DNA from: Bacillota bacterium
GTDB lineage: Bacteria > Bacillota > Clostridia > Lachnospirales > Lachnospiraceae
Assembly (NCBI GenBank): GCA_023423045.1
Contig: JAFAGA010000017.1
Location: 3,450 to 67,449, forward strand
DNA length: 64,000 nucleotides
Reading direction: 5' to 3'
Notes under the pieces: model-generated
Told to the model about the DNA's origin: nothing
Seen by the model: the letters and a program-made list of their open reading frames with translations, nothing else
The model's database searches: none
Translations under genes and position numbers: made by a program
Part shown: piece by piece, positions 24,484 to 33,502 of the stretch
Layout: the number at the start of each line of letters is the position of its first letter
Numbering within the stretch: position 1 is the first letter of the stretch

Positions 24484-25338
24484 ATGGAACATATTGTGGA
24501 AGTATCGGAAGTAACGAAATACTATAAAAGCAATCTGGCAGTCAATAATGTCAGCTTTAAGATTAGGGCGGGGATAATCTTTGGATTGCTTGGGACCAAC
24601 GGGGCCGGAAAGACGACCACCATAAAGCTGCTTACGGGACAGTTACTGCCCAGCAAAGGGAAAATTAAAGTATGCGGTCTGAATCCTTCTACCCAGGAGA
24701 AGAAACTGGCAGCCAAAATAGGAGTGGTAACGGAACAGGTCAGTCTTTATCTGGATATGTCCGTAGAAAACAATCTGCTCTTTTTTGCTAAATTATATCA
24801 GGTGAAGCCGGAAAGGGTCCAGGAGGTTATGGAACAGCTGGGGCTGGCAGAGTATAGGAAAACCAAAATAAAAGCTCTGTCAAAGGGGTATAAGCAGAGG
24901 GTCCTAATCGGAAGAGCAATCCTCCATGATCCGGAATTGATTTTTATGGATGAGCCCACCTCAGGACTGGATCCCAATATTGCCCTGGAGATCAGGGAAA
25001 TGATCGTAACCTTGAAAGAAATCGGGAAAACCATAATACTTACCACTCATGATATGAATGAAGCCGAGGAGCTTTGTGATGAGGTTCTGATTATCAACCG
25101 GGGCAGCGTGGCGCTTCATAATAACATGAGGAATATCAAACGCAGCCGAAAAGAGCTTACCATTTATGTGGAGACAACCAAGGGAAGAAAGGAATACAGT
25201 CTGGGAGAACTGCATAAGATCAGCAGTTTGCCGGAAGAAGAGATCATATCAATATACTCGAATACCCATACCCTGAAAGAAATATTTATTAACCAGACTA
25301 ATTCGAAAGGAAAAGGGAATGTATTGGAAAGAGCTTAA
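24484..25338 (+). CDS. ABC exporter ATP-binding protein
   Basis: ATPase of 284 residues in the ABC-2/drug-type class. Walker A GTNGAGKTTT, signature-like LSKGYKQRVLIGRA, Walker B LIFMDEPTSGLD and H-loop ILTTHDMNEAEE are all present. LSKGYKQR replaces the canonical LSGGQ-type signature, as is common in this class. The ATG at 24484 has AAAGGA seven bases away; another ATG two codons earlier is too close. The end overlaps the first permease by 20 bases. It should drive export of, or protection from, the modified peptide together with the next two genes. Confidence 0.9.
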   Translation: MEHIVEVSEVTKYYKSNLAVNNVSFKIRAGIIFGLLGTNGAGKTTTIKLLTGQLLPSKGKIKVCGLNPSTQEKKLAAKIGVVTEQVSLYLDMSVENNLLFFAKLYQVKPERVQEVMEQLGLAEYRKTKIKALSKGYKQRVLIGRAILHDPELIFMDEPTSGLDPNIALEIREMIVTLKEIGKTIILTTHDMNEAEELCDEVLIINRGSVALHNNMRNIKRSRKELTIYVETTKGRKEYSLGELHKISSLPEEEIISIYSNTHTLKEIFINQTNSKGKGNVLERA

Positions 25339-26254
25339 TATTTCTTTGAAAAAGTATTGTACTTATGCCGTATTAGTTATCGCAATTATTATGATTTCTT
25401 TGAAATTTACTCAAACAGAGGAAGCCTCTGAGAGTTTGAACGTAATGGTTGCTGTCTTGGAAGATGATACTGTATCCAGGGATTATTTAAGAAGCAATTT
25501 TAACGATTTTAAAATTATTCCTGTAAAAAACAGAGCGGAGGGAAATCGCTTTGCCGGCAATGCCGATACCTTTTTCTATTATAATCGCGTGACGGATGTC
25601 TTTGATGTGATCATTAATCCGACAAGAGCCAATGCGGAGCTCATCAGTAATATATTCCGCCAGTCTATGAATCAAACCGATTTTACTCTTGAGGTTCTGG
25701 AAAAAAGTAATGCAGGCAGTGATGCATGGCAGCTGGAGGACCTGAAAGGCGGCATGAGTATGTTTATGACCATTGCTTCGGTTGCCTTTATTTTAATTTC
25801 CTATAATCTTTATACCAGTGAGAAACACACACTGGATATGATCATATACTCTCCTGAAAAGACAAACCATATTTTTCATGCAAAGCTGTGCATTATACTA
25901 TTTTTAAATGTTCTGCTCTGCAGTTATTACGGGATCTCGGTTGGGTTACCTTTTTCGATAGGCTTGCTGATCTTTTTTCTAATGATGCTTTATTCCTTTT
26001 TTGGCTTTATCTTTGCCGTAATGTCGGAGAAAAAATACATTACAGTTTTATTTTGGCTGTTGTTTTTGTTCTTAGTGATTTCCCAGATGTTTATCCTTCG
26101 AGTCTTAGATATTACTTCCTTAAAAGACTATTTTGATAATGGAGTGCGTTTTATTGTGACAGCGGGGATTGCAATAATGGTGTTAGGGGCCTGCTATTTC
26201 TTAATCCTGAGGATGTTTCAAAATACGATCCTGGCAAAGCGGGAAGGGAGGTAA
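25319..26254 (+). CDS. ABC-2 type permease subunit 1
   Basis: 311 residues. One N-terminal membrane anchor (about 14-30), a large extracellular loop of roughly 130 residues, then about five membrane segments from residue 148 on. This is the ABC-2 (NatB/YhaP-like) layout. It overlaps the ATPase gene and is followed after 3 bases by a second permease of similar layout, so the exporter is probably a heterodimer of membrane subunits plus an ATPase dimer. Substrate inferred from the cluster to be the peptide product. Confidence 0.82.
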   Translation: MYWKELNISLKKYCTYAVLVIAIIMISLKFTQTEEASESLNVMVAVLEDDTVSRDYLRSNFNDFKIIPVKNRAEGNRFAGNADTFFYYNRVTDVFDVIINPTRANAELISNIFRQSMNQTDFTLEVLEKSNAGSDAWQLEDLKGGMSMFMTIASVAFILISYNLYTSEKHTLDMIIYSPEKTNHIFHAKLCIILFLNVLLCSYYGISVGLPFSIGLLIFFLMMLYSFFGFIFAVMSEKKYITVLFWLLFLFLVISQMFILRVLDITSLKDYFDNGVRFIVTAGIAIMVLGACYFLILRMFQNTILAKREGR

Positions 26255-26257
26255 GAT

Positions 26258-27181
26258 ATGAGTTTGAAAAGAATATCCACTGTTCTAAAAAAAGATTTAA
26301 AAGAGAATTATATTGTCATATTCATTGTCATACTGATCCCGATCTTTGCATATTACCTTCCGCAATTAAACTTTGAACCCAAAGCAAAGCTGGCAGTCGT
26401 AGCAGAGGATCGCTTTGATCTATCCGGTCTTAAGGAGAATTTTAAGATTATATCGGTAGATTCCCCTCAAAGAGCAGAGAGACTTCTGGAAGAAGGAGAA
26501 GTGGACGGGATTGTAGATACCTATAATAAATCGGTCAGAACTTATAATAAAGACATGAAATTTCTCACCTCCTTAAAGGCGGTTTTGGCTAAGGATAACA
26601 GTGCGGAACTAAATATTATTAATGGAGAATCCGGCATGCATTCTTATAATTCCCTGCTGTCTGTTATCTTGCTTGTGATGATATGTATTATCGGCTGTCC
26701 CATTGTCTATCTGTCGGAATACACAGACGGTATTTTTTCCTATATGACCATTACGCCGATTACCTATAGGGAACTGCTGACAGCAAAGATACTATTCGGC
26801 TTCATTGCCTCTATGGCATCTTTACTGCTCTTCTTATTGGGGATTTGCTCCTACTCCGTTAATGTAACCTATTTCATAACAATTATTGCGGTTGTTTCTG
26901 TTTTTATATCCGTATTGTCAGGAGTAGCCAGTTTGATTTTTGATAGTCTGGAAAGCTATTTGCTGGTAATGAGCCCTGTTTCGATTTTAATAATATTTGG
27001 ATTGATATTTATATACTCCAAGGGAGATATAGCTGCATTTCCGCTGTATTCTGTTTTCTATGCCCTGACTATGCATAATCAATTAGATATTGTGAACTTG
27101 GCTATACTTGCGGTCGGAAGTGTTACCTTAGGTGCGGTATATCTCGCCGGCTTTAAACTACTCAGGAGGAACTATGCTTAG
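26258..27181 (+). CDS. ABC-2 type permease subunit 2
   Basis: 307 residues with the same plan as the preceding protein: an N-terminal anchor (about 19-33), an extracellular loop with KAKLAVVAEDRFDLSG (compare SLNVMVAVLEDD in subunit 1), then about five membrane segments. The shared plan suggests an old duplication. AGGGAGG precedes the ATG. The next radical SAM gene starts 13 bases after its stop. Confidence 0.82.
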   Translation: MSLKRISTVLKKDLKENYIVIFIVILIPIFAYYLPQLNFEPKAKLAVVAEDRFDLSGLKENFKIISVDSPQRAERLLEEGEVDGIVDTYNKSVRTYNKDMKFLTSLKAVLAKDNSAELNIINGESGMHSYNSLLSVILLVMICIIGCPIVYLSEYTDGIFSYMTITPITYRELLTAKILFGFIASMASLLLFLLGICSYSVNVTYFITIIAVVSVFISVLSGVASLIFDSLESYLLVMSPVSILIIFGLIFIYSKGDIAAFPLYSVFYALTMHNQLDIVNLAILAVGSVTLGAVYLAGFKLLRRNYA

Positions 27182-27194
27182 AAAAGGAGGATGT

Positions 27195-28514
27195 ATGAAC
27201 GCAGCTCTTTATTTTCATAAGGACGTATTTTATAAAAGGTATAAAAATTGGGTTCTTCTATACAATGTCTTTGATTATAGCAACCGGTTGAAAATGGATC
27301 TTTTTGCAGCAGACATCCTGGAATTAGTTGATGGCAGCCGCGGCAAAAATGATATCCTGGTCAATATGCAATTACATAATGCAGAAATATATAAAAAATA
27401 CAATCTTGCCAGTGTCATTGATTATCTTATAGAGCACAACTTTTTGACCTTTAGCAGCAGCATCGGAAAGATACCAAAGACCCGGCAAAAAGGCCCGACT
27501 TTGGATTTGGTCAATCTAAGGCTGACCAATGCCTGTAACTTCAGATGCGTGCATTGCTTCCCGGACTCCAGCAGGGGGTATGAGGAGGGATATAGCGCAG
27601 CACAGATTAAGGAATTAATTGATAAATTGGAAGAGTACAAGGTTCTGCACATAACCTTTACGGGAGGCGAGCCTTTTTTAAAACCCTATCTAATTGATAT
27701 GATAAAGTATGCCAATAAAAAAGGGATGCTGGTCAGTATTTGTACCAATGCTTCTCTAATAAAGGAGGAGCATATATCAGCTCTGAAAACCTGTGCGATC
27801 GGCTCCATTAAGGTTAGTATGGATGGGGCAACGGAACATACCCATAGCCTGTACAGAGGTGGTAATAAATTTGATGCATTGATAGAAAAAATAAGAATAT
27901 TGGTAGATGCAGGACTGCCGATTTGTATCAATACGGTATTTTCCCAATTGAATAAAAAGGAATATAGGGAAATTGGCAATCTGGTAAAACAGCTTGGAGT
28001 AAGAGAGTTCGCCTATAATTTTATTGTCAAGAGCGGGCGGGCTGCCAAGGCCTGGGATAATCTTGGTCTGGATATAAAAGAGAAGACAGAAATCCTGACT
28101 TATTACAACAGTTTCAAGGGACAGCTGGGCCAGGTGGTAGTTGGAAGCAAATTGTTTCCGGCTATTTTACAGGATACCCTGGAGGAAGATGCACTGGACA
28201 AGGTGTGCGGATTGTGTCTGAATAATATCGTTATACTTGCGGATGGTGAAGTGGTTCCCTGCTGGAGACTACATGACCTGGGCTTATCGGCCGGTAATAT
28301 TATGAAAGATGAATTTGATGAGGTCTGGTCAAATTCCGAATTATTTCAGAGAATCAGAGCGTTGAAGGTTAGCAGTATCGACAAATGCAAGGAGTGCAGG
28401 AATAATTTTCTCTGTGATGCCAGCTGCCGCGGGTTGGCCATGCAAAGTCATGGTGATTGGTATGGGCCTCCGCCGGAGCCGGAGTGCGGTTTGCAGCAGT
28501 TGAATTACGGGTAA
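27195..28514 (+). CDS. Radical SAM/SPASM peptide maturase (intact motifs)
   Basis: 439 residues from the ATG at 27195, supported by AAAGGAGG. Residues about 15-85 form a PqqD-like recognition domain. The SAM-cluster motif CNFRCVHC is complete (C114, C118, C121), the glycine-rich motif is TFTGGEPF, and the SPASM domain carries CGLC, VVPC, CKECRNNFLCDASC and a late PEC. Enzymes of this architecture install carbon-sulfur, carbon-carbon or epimerised residues on precursor peptides with auxiliary 4Fe-4S clusters. It is the last gene of the cluster and the only clearly intact maturase. The chemistry and the site on the precursor cannot be read from sequence. Confidence 0.87.
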   Translation: MNAALYFHKDVFYKRYKNWVLLYNVFDYSNRLKMDLFAADILELVDGSRGKNDILVNMQLHNAEIYKKYNLASVIDYLIEHNFLTFSSSIGKIPKTRQKGPTLDLVNLRLTNACNFRCVHCFPDSSRGYEEGYSAAQIKELIDKLEEYKVLHITFTGGEPFLKPYLIDMIKYANKKGMLVSICTNASLIKEEHISALKTCAIGSIKVSMDGATEHTHSLYRGGNKFDALIEKIRILVDAGLPICINTVFSQLNKKEYREIGNLVKQLGVREFAYNFIVKSGRAAKAWDNLGLDIKEKTEILTYYNSFKGQLGQVVVGSKLFPAILQDTLEEDALDKVCGLCLNNIVILADGEVVPCWRLHDLGLSAGNIMKDEFDEVWSNSELFQRIRALKVSSIDKCKECRNNFLCDASCRGLAMQSHGDWYGPPPEPECGLQQLNYG

Positions 28515-28694
28515 GGACTGGCGTGGTTTTCTATATGGAAAAAAGGCTATTATGAATAGACATGTTATGGTAATAGTGGTTATTGGGCGCTTAATAATAT
28601 AAAGATTTATATAGCCATCACATTAATTAGTTTGAATAAAATGATTTAATATTTAAAAAATTAATCAATGGCAAGTATTTTATCAAAAATACGC

Positions 28695-28723
28695 TTGCAA
28701 AACCTATCACTATATATTATAAT
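28695..28723 (+). promoter_or_regulatory. Promoter candidate upstream of gltBD
   Basis: TTGCAA (28695-28700), an exact 17-base spacer and TATAAT (28718-28723). It stands just before the hairpin at 28738-28783, so a transcript would meet that hairpin within the first bases. The remainder of the 362-base gap 28515-28876 is AT-rich, with a weak hairpin at 28671-28698 and another (GCCGGCACC with GGTGCTTCGGC) near 28829-28857. Confidence 0.5.
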
Positions 28724-28737
28724 CAACCCAGTGAAAC

Positions 28738-28787
28738 AAGGGCGTTTTTAGACTAATCAATTGGTAAGTCTAAAAGCGCCCTTTTAT
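28738..28787 (+). terminator. Intrinsic terminator or gltB leader attenuator
   Basis: Arms AAGGGCGTTTTTAGACT (28738-28754) and AGTCTAAAAGCGCCCTT (28767-28783) make a 17-base stem with one mismatch, followed by TTATTG. It may end the peptide-cluster transcript, or act in the 5' leader of gltBD if the promoter at 28695 is used. Confidence 0.75.
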
Positions 28788-28876
28788 TGTGAATTATCAA
28801 AAGGCATAATTTACGCAGTAAATCTGTGCCGGCACCCAAATGAACGGTGCTTCGGCAAAACGGAGGTTAGGAGATT

Positions 28877-31800
28877 ATGATGAAGGATGGTATCAGAGAG
28901 GAAATTACACAGGTTCCCCAAGGTCTTTACGATCCCCGGTTTGAGCATGACAACTGCGGTATCGGCGCAGTAGTGCAGATGAAGGGAATAAAAACCCACG
29001 AAACCGTGGTTAATGCATTGAAGATTGTTGAAAATCTGGAACACCGCGCCGGAAAGGATGCCAATGGACAGACCGGTGACGGTGTGGGAATTCTCCTGCA
29101 GATTTCCCACAAGTTCTTTACCAAGGTGGCGGAGCCCCTGGGAATTGGACTGGGAGCAGAGCGGGAATATGGAGTCGGCATGTTTTTCTTTCCCCAGGAT
29201 GAACTGAGCCGTAACCAGGCTAAGAAAATGTTTGAGATCATTGTGGAAAAGGAAGGCATGAAGTTCCTTGGCTGGAGGGAGGTTCCGATTAAGCCCGCGA
29301 CCCTTGGCGAGAGAGCGGTGGAGTGTATGCCGTGTATTTTGCAGGGCTTTATCCGTAAGCCTGCCAATCTGTCCAAGGGCCTGGATTTTGACCGCAAGCT
29401 GTACATTGCAAGACGTATCTTCGAGCAGAGCAATGATGACACCTATGTGGTTTCCTTATCCAGCCGTACCATCGTATATAAGGGGATGTTCCTGGTGAAG
29501 CAGCTTCGTCTGTTCTTTGAGGATCTTCAGGATGAGAGCTATGACAGCGCCATCGCCATTGTTCACTCCAGATTCTCCACAAATACCAATCCCAGTTGGC
29601 AGAGGGCCCACCCGAACCGCCTGATTGTTCATAACGGAGAGATTAATACCATCCGGGGCAATGCCGATAAGATGCTGGCCAGGGAGGAAACCATGGAATC
29701 AGAGCATCTGAAGGGAGAGCTCCATAAGGTGCTTCCTGTAGTGAATACGGAAGGCTCAGACTCGGCAATGCTTGATAATACCCTGGAATTTCTGGTGATG
29801 AGCGGTATGGATCTGCCGCTGGCGGTGATGATAACCATTCCGGAGCCCTGGAGCAATGATTCGGCAATCAGCAGGGAGAAGGCGGATTTTTACCAATACT
29901 ATGCCACTATGATGGAGCCTTGGGACGGACCGGCATCCATTCTGTTCTCCGACGGGGATATTATGGGAGCGGTTTTGGATAGAAACGGACTGAGGCCTTC
30001 CAGATATTATATAACCAAGGATGATCACCTTATTCTTTCCTCCGAGGTTGGCGTGATGGAGATCGCTCCAGATAAGATTGTAAAGAAGGAAAGGCTTCGC
30101 CCCGGCAAAATGCTGCTGGTGGATACAAGAAAGGGCTGTCTCATTGACGATGAGGATCTGAAGAGCAGCTATGCAAAACGCCGCCCCTATGGTGAATGGC
30201 TGGACTCCAACCTGATTATGTTAAAGGAGCTCCATATTCCTAATAAAAAGGTGGTGGAATATAGTGAGGAAGAGCTTGCAAGACTGCAGAAGGCCTTTGG
30301 ATATACCTATGAGGATTATAAGACTACGATCTTACCCATGGCGGCCAGCGGGCAGGAAGCAGTTGCGGCGATGGGTGTGGATTCACCGATCCCCGCCCTG
30401 TCAAAGAATAATCCTCCCCTGTTCAGCTATTTCAAGCAGCTCTTTGCACAGGTAACGAATCCTCCCATTGATGCCATCCGGGAGGAGGTTGTGACAGCAA
30501 CCTCCGTATATATCGGAGAGGACGGCAATCTTCTGGAGGAGAACGCCGCAAATTGCAAGGTATTAAAGATTAATAATCCAATCCTGACCAACACGGATCT
30601 ATTAAAAATCAAATATATGAAAAAACCCGGCTTCAAGGTAGAAGTTCTGCCTATGATTTACTATAAAAACACTTCGCTGGAGAAGGCGATAGATCATCTC
30701 TGTCTGGAGGCGGACCGTTCTTATAAGGAAGGGGCTAATATCTTAATTCTCTCCGACCGGGGCGTGGATGAGAATCATGTGGCAATTCCTTCGCTGCTGG
30801 CTGTATCCGCATTGCAGCAGCATCTGGTGAGAACCAAGAAGAGAACGGCCCTGGCTATGATTGTGGAAAGCGCGGAGCCCCGGGATGTGCATCATTTTGC
30901 CTGCCTGCTGGGCTACGGAGCCTGTGCGGTCAACCCTTATCTGGCGCAGGAGACCATCCGCCAGCTCATTGGCAGCGATATGCTGGATAAGGATTATTAT
31001 GCGGCGGTGGATGATTACAATAAGGCCGTGCTGAAGGGAATTATCAAAATTGCATCCAAGATGGGGATATCCACAATCCAGTCCTATCAAGGCTCCAAGA
31101 TATTTGAAGCCATCGGAATCTGTAAGGAGGTAATTGACAAGTATTTTACGGGAACCGTAAGCCGTATCGGCGGGATTACCTTGAAGGAAATGGAGCTCCA
31201 GGTGGATGCGCTCCATTCCAAGGCCTTTGATCCCCTGGGTCTGGATCTGGATTTGACCATGGACAGCGCCGGCTCCCATAAGCTGCGCAGCGGCAAGGAG
31301 GAGCATCTGTATAATCCCAGGACCATCCATTTATTGCAGCAGTCCACCCGTACCGGAAGCTATGAACTGTTTAAGGAATATTCCAGGGAAGTGACCTCGG
31401 AGCAGGAGAAGATCAACCTGAGGGGACTCCTTGATATTAACTATCCGGAGCAGGGAGCAGCCCTGGAAGAGGTGGAAAGCGTAGAATCCATTGTAAAAAG
31501 GTTTAAAACAGGCGCCATGAGTTATGGTTCCATCTCTAAGGAAGCTCATGAAGCGCTGGCGATTGCCATGAACCGGCTGGGTGGCAAATCCAACAGCGGA
31601 GAAGGCGGCGAGAGTCTGGAGCGCCTAAAAATTGGTGAGGACGGCCTCAACAAATGCTCCGCCATCAAGCAGGTCGCTTCCGGACGATTTGGCGTAACCA
31701 GCGAGTATCTGGTGAGCGCGAAGGAAATCCAGATCAAGATGGCCCAGGGAGCCAAGCCCGGGGAAGGCGGACAGCTGCCTGCGGAAAAGGTATATCCCTG

Positions 31801-33436
31801 GATTGCCAAGACCAGGCATTCCACTCCCGGTGTGGGACTGATTTCCCCTCCGCCCCATCATGATATCTATTCCATTGAGGATCTGGCACAGTTGATCTAT
31901 GATCTGAAGAATGCCAATAAAAATGCCAGAATATCGGTTAAACTGGTATCGGAAGCCGGTGTGGGTACCGTAGCCGCCGGTGTGGCCAAAGCGGGAGCGG
32001 GTGTCATTCTGATCTCCGGCTATGACGGAGGAACCGGCGCGGCTCCCAGAACTTCCATCTATAATGCCGGCCTCCCTTGGGAATTAGGGCTGGCGGAGAC
32101 GCATCAGACCCTGATTATGAATGGTCTGCGTACCAAGGTAGTGATTGAGACCGACGGCAAACTAATGACAGGACGTGATGTTGCTATCGCAGCAATGCTC
32201 GGTGCGGAGGAGTTCGGTTTTGCCACCGCCCCTCTGGTAACCCTGGGCTGTGTCATGATGCGGGTATGCAATTTAGATACCTGTCCGGTGGGCGTGGCAA
32301 CCCAGAATCCCGAGCTTCGCAAGAACTTTAAGGGAAAGCCGGAATACGTGGAGAATTTCATGCGCTTCGTAGCGGAAGAACTGCGGGAATATATGGCGAA
32401 GCTTGGCTTTCGGACCGTGGATGAGATGGTCGGACGCACTGATTTGCTAAAGCTGAAGGAAGCCTGTCTTCAGGATGAAAGGGCGCAAACAGTGGATCTT
32501 CGTGCGGTACTCCATAATCCATTTATCTGTGAGGGAGAGGGAACTCATTTTGAACCTTCCCAGATATATGATTTTGAGCTGGAAAATACGGCGGATGAGC
32601 GGGTGTTGCTAAAGAAATTCAAGCTGAACGAAAAGAATGGGCAAAAAGTTAAATTGACCGTTGAAAATACAGATAGGACCTTCGGCACCATCCTTGGGTC
32701 GGAGATCACAAGAAAATACGGCACTGCACTGAAGGATGATACCTATGTTATTGAGGCATACGGAAGCGGAGGCCAGAGCTTCGGAGCTTTTATTCCCCAA
32801 GGGCTGACCATCCGGCTGGAGGGAGACAGCAATGACTACTTTGGCAAAGGCTTATCCGGCGGGAAGCTGATCGCCTATCCTCCCAAAGGGAGCGCCTTCA
32901 AGGCTGATGAGAATATCATCATCGGCAATGTGGCGCTTTATGGAGCTACCAGCGGGAAGGCCTTTATCAGCGGTGTTGCCGGGGAGCGCTTTGGCGTCCG
33001 TAACTCCGGCGCTATGGCAGTGGTGGAAGGAGTCGGTGATCATGGCTGTGAATATATGACCGGAGGCCGGGTCGCGGTGCTCGGCAAGACAGGCAAGAAT
33101 TTTGCGGCAGGAATGAGCGGAGGCATCGCATATGTTCTGGATGAGGAGAGTGACCTGTACAAGAAGCTGAATAAGGGCATGGTTTCCTTCGAAGCCGTCA
33201 CTGAGAAATATGATGTTATTGAATTAAAGGAAATGATTATAGAGCATGTGGAATGTACCGGTTCCGCCAAGGGCAGAGAGATCCTGGATGATTTTGCTTC
33301 CTATCTGCCGAAGTTCAAGAAGGTCATACCCCATGATTACAGACGTATGCTGCAGACGATACTGCTGATGGAGGAAAAGGGACTCAGCAGTGAGCAGGCA
33401 CAGATTGAAGCCTTCTATGCGAATACAAAAGGATGA
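28877..33436 (+). CDS. gltB: Glutamate synthase large subunit
   Basis: The alpha subunit of GOGAT, 1519 residues, which makes two glutamates from glutamine and 2-oxoglutarate. The N-terminal glutaminase domain becomes active after removal of a propeptide to expose C27 (DNCGIGAVVQ). The central domain precedes the FMN synthase domain with GGKSNSGEGGES and the 3Fe-4S Cys motif CVMMRVCNLDTCPVG. The C-terminal GXXGXXXG beta-helix ends the protein. Two adjacent ATGs (28877, 28880) are possible; AGGAG fits the second slightly better. gltD follows 66 bases later. Confidence 0.97.
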   Translation: MMKDGIREEITQVPQGLYDPRFEHDNCGIGAVVQMKGIKTHETVVNALKIVENLEHRAGKDANGQTGDGVGILLQISHKFFTKVAEPLGIGLGAEREYGVGMFFFPQDELSRNQAKKMFEIIVEKEGMKFLGWREVPIKPATLGERAVECMPCILQGFIRKPANLSKGLDFDRKLYIARRIFEQSNDDTYVVSLSSRTIVYKGMFLVKQLRLFFEDLQDESYDSAIAIVHSRFSTNTNPSWQRAHPNRLIVHNGEINTIRGNADKMLAREETMESEHLKGELHKVLPVVNTEGSDSAMLDNTLEFLVMSGMDLPLAVMITIPEPWSNDSAISREKADFYQYYATMMEPWDGPASILFSDGDIMGAVLDRNGLRPSRYYITKDDHLILSSEVGVMEIAPDKIVKKERLRPGKMLLVDTRKGCLIDDEDLKSSYAKRRPYGEWLDSNLIMLKELHIPNKKVVEYSEEELARLQKAFGYTYEDYKTTILPMAASGQEAVAAMGVDSPIPALSKNNPPLFSYFKQLFAQVTNPPIDAIREEVVTATSVYIGEDGNLLEENAANCKVLKINNPILTNTDLLKIKYMKKPGFKVEVLPMIYYKNTSLEKAIDHLCLEADRSYKEGANILILSDRGVDENHVAIPSLLAVSALQQHLVRTKKRTALAMIVESAEPRDVHHFACLLGYGACAVNPYLAQETIRQLIGSDMLDKDYYAAVDDYNKAVLKGIIKIASKMGISTIQSYQGSKIFEAIGICKEVIDKYFTGTVSRIGGITLKEMELQVDALHSKAFDPLGLDLDLTMDSAGSHKLRSGKEEHLYNPRTIHLLQQSTRTGSYELFKEYSREVTSEQEKINLRGLLDINYPEQGAALEEVESVESIVKRFKTGAMSYGSISKEAHEALAIAMNRLGGKSNSGEGGESLERLKIGEDGLNKCSAIKQVASGRFGVTSEYLVSAKEIQIKMAQGAKPGEGGQLPAEKVYPWIAKTRHSTPGVGLISPPPHHDIYSIEDLAQLIYDLKNANKNARISVKLVSEAGVGTVAAGVAKAGAGVILISGYDGGTGAAPRTSIYNAGLPWELGLAETHQTLIMNGLRTKVVIETDGKLMTGRDVAIAAMLGAEEFGFATAPLVTLGCVMMRVCNLDTCPVGVATQNPELRKNFKGKPEYVENFMRFVAEELREYMAKLGFRTVDEMVGRTDLLKLKEACLQDERAQTVDLRAVLHNPFICEGEGTHFEPSQIYDFELENTADERVLLKKFKLNEKNGQKVKLTVENTDRTFGTILGSEITRKYGTALKDDTYVIEAYGSGGQSFGAFIPQGLTIRLEGDSNDYFGKGLSGGKLIAYPPKGSAFKADENIIIGNVALYGATSGKAFISGVAGERFGVRNSGAMAVVEGVGDHGCEYMTGGRVAVLGKTGKNFAAGMSGGIAYVLDEESDLYKKLNKGMVSFEAVTEKYDVIELKEMIIEHVECTGSAKGREILDDFASYLPKFKKVIPHDYRRMLQTILLMEEKGLSSEQAQIEAFYANTKG

Positions 33437-33502
33437 GAGTAATGGTTGACAGTGACGTCCGTATTGAATGCGGTGGTGAGGATAGAAAGGAAAGGAATAA
33501 GT

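Noticed and set aside
19357..28514. Straight assignment as an epipeptide (yyd/epe) locus
   Set aside because: The gene types are similar, but the precursor bears no resemblance to the epe peptide and the maturases carry PqqD and SPASM domains. Only analogy is claimed.
28671..28698. Hairpin GCAAGTATTTT/AAAATACGCTTGC as a terminator
   Set aside because: The stem contains bulges and lacks a following T run. The stronger hairpin is at 28738-28783.
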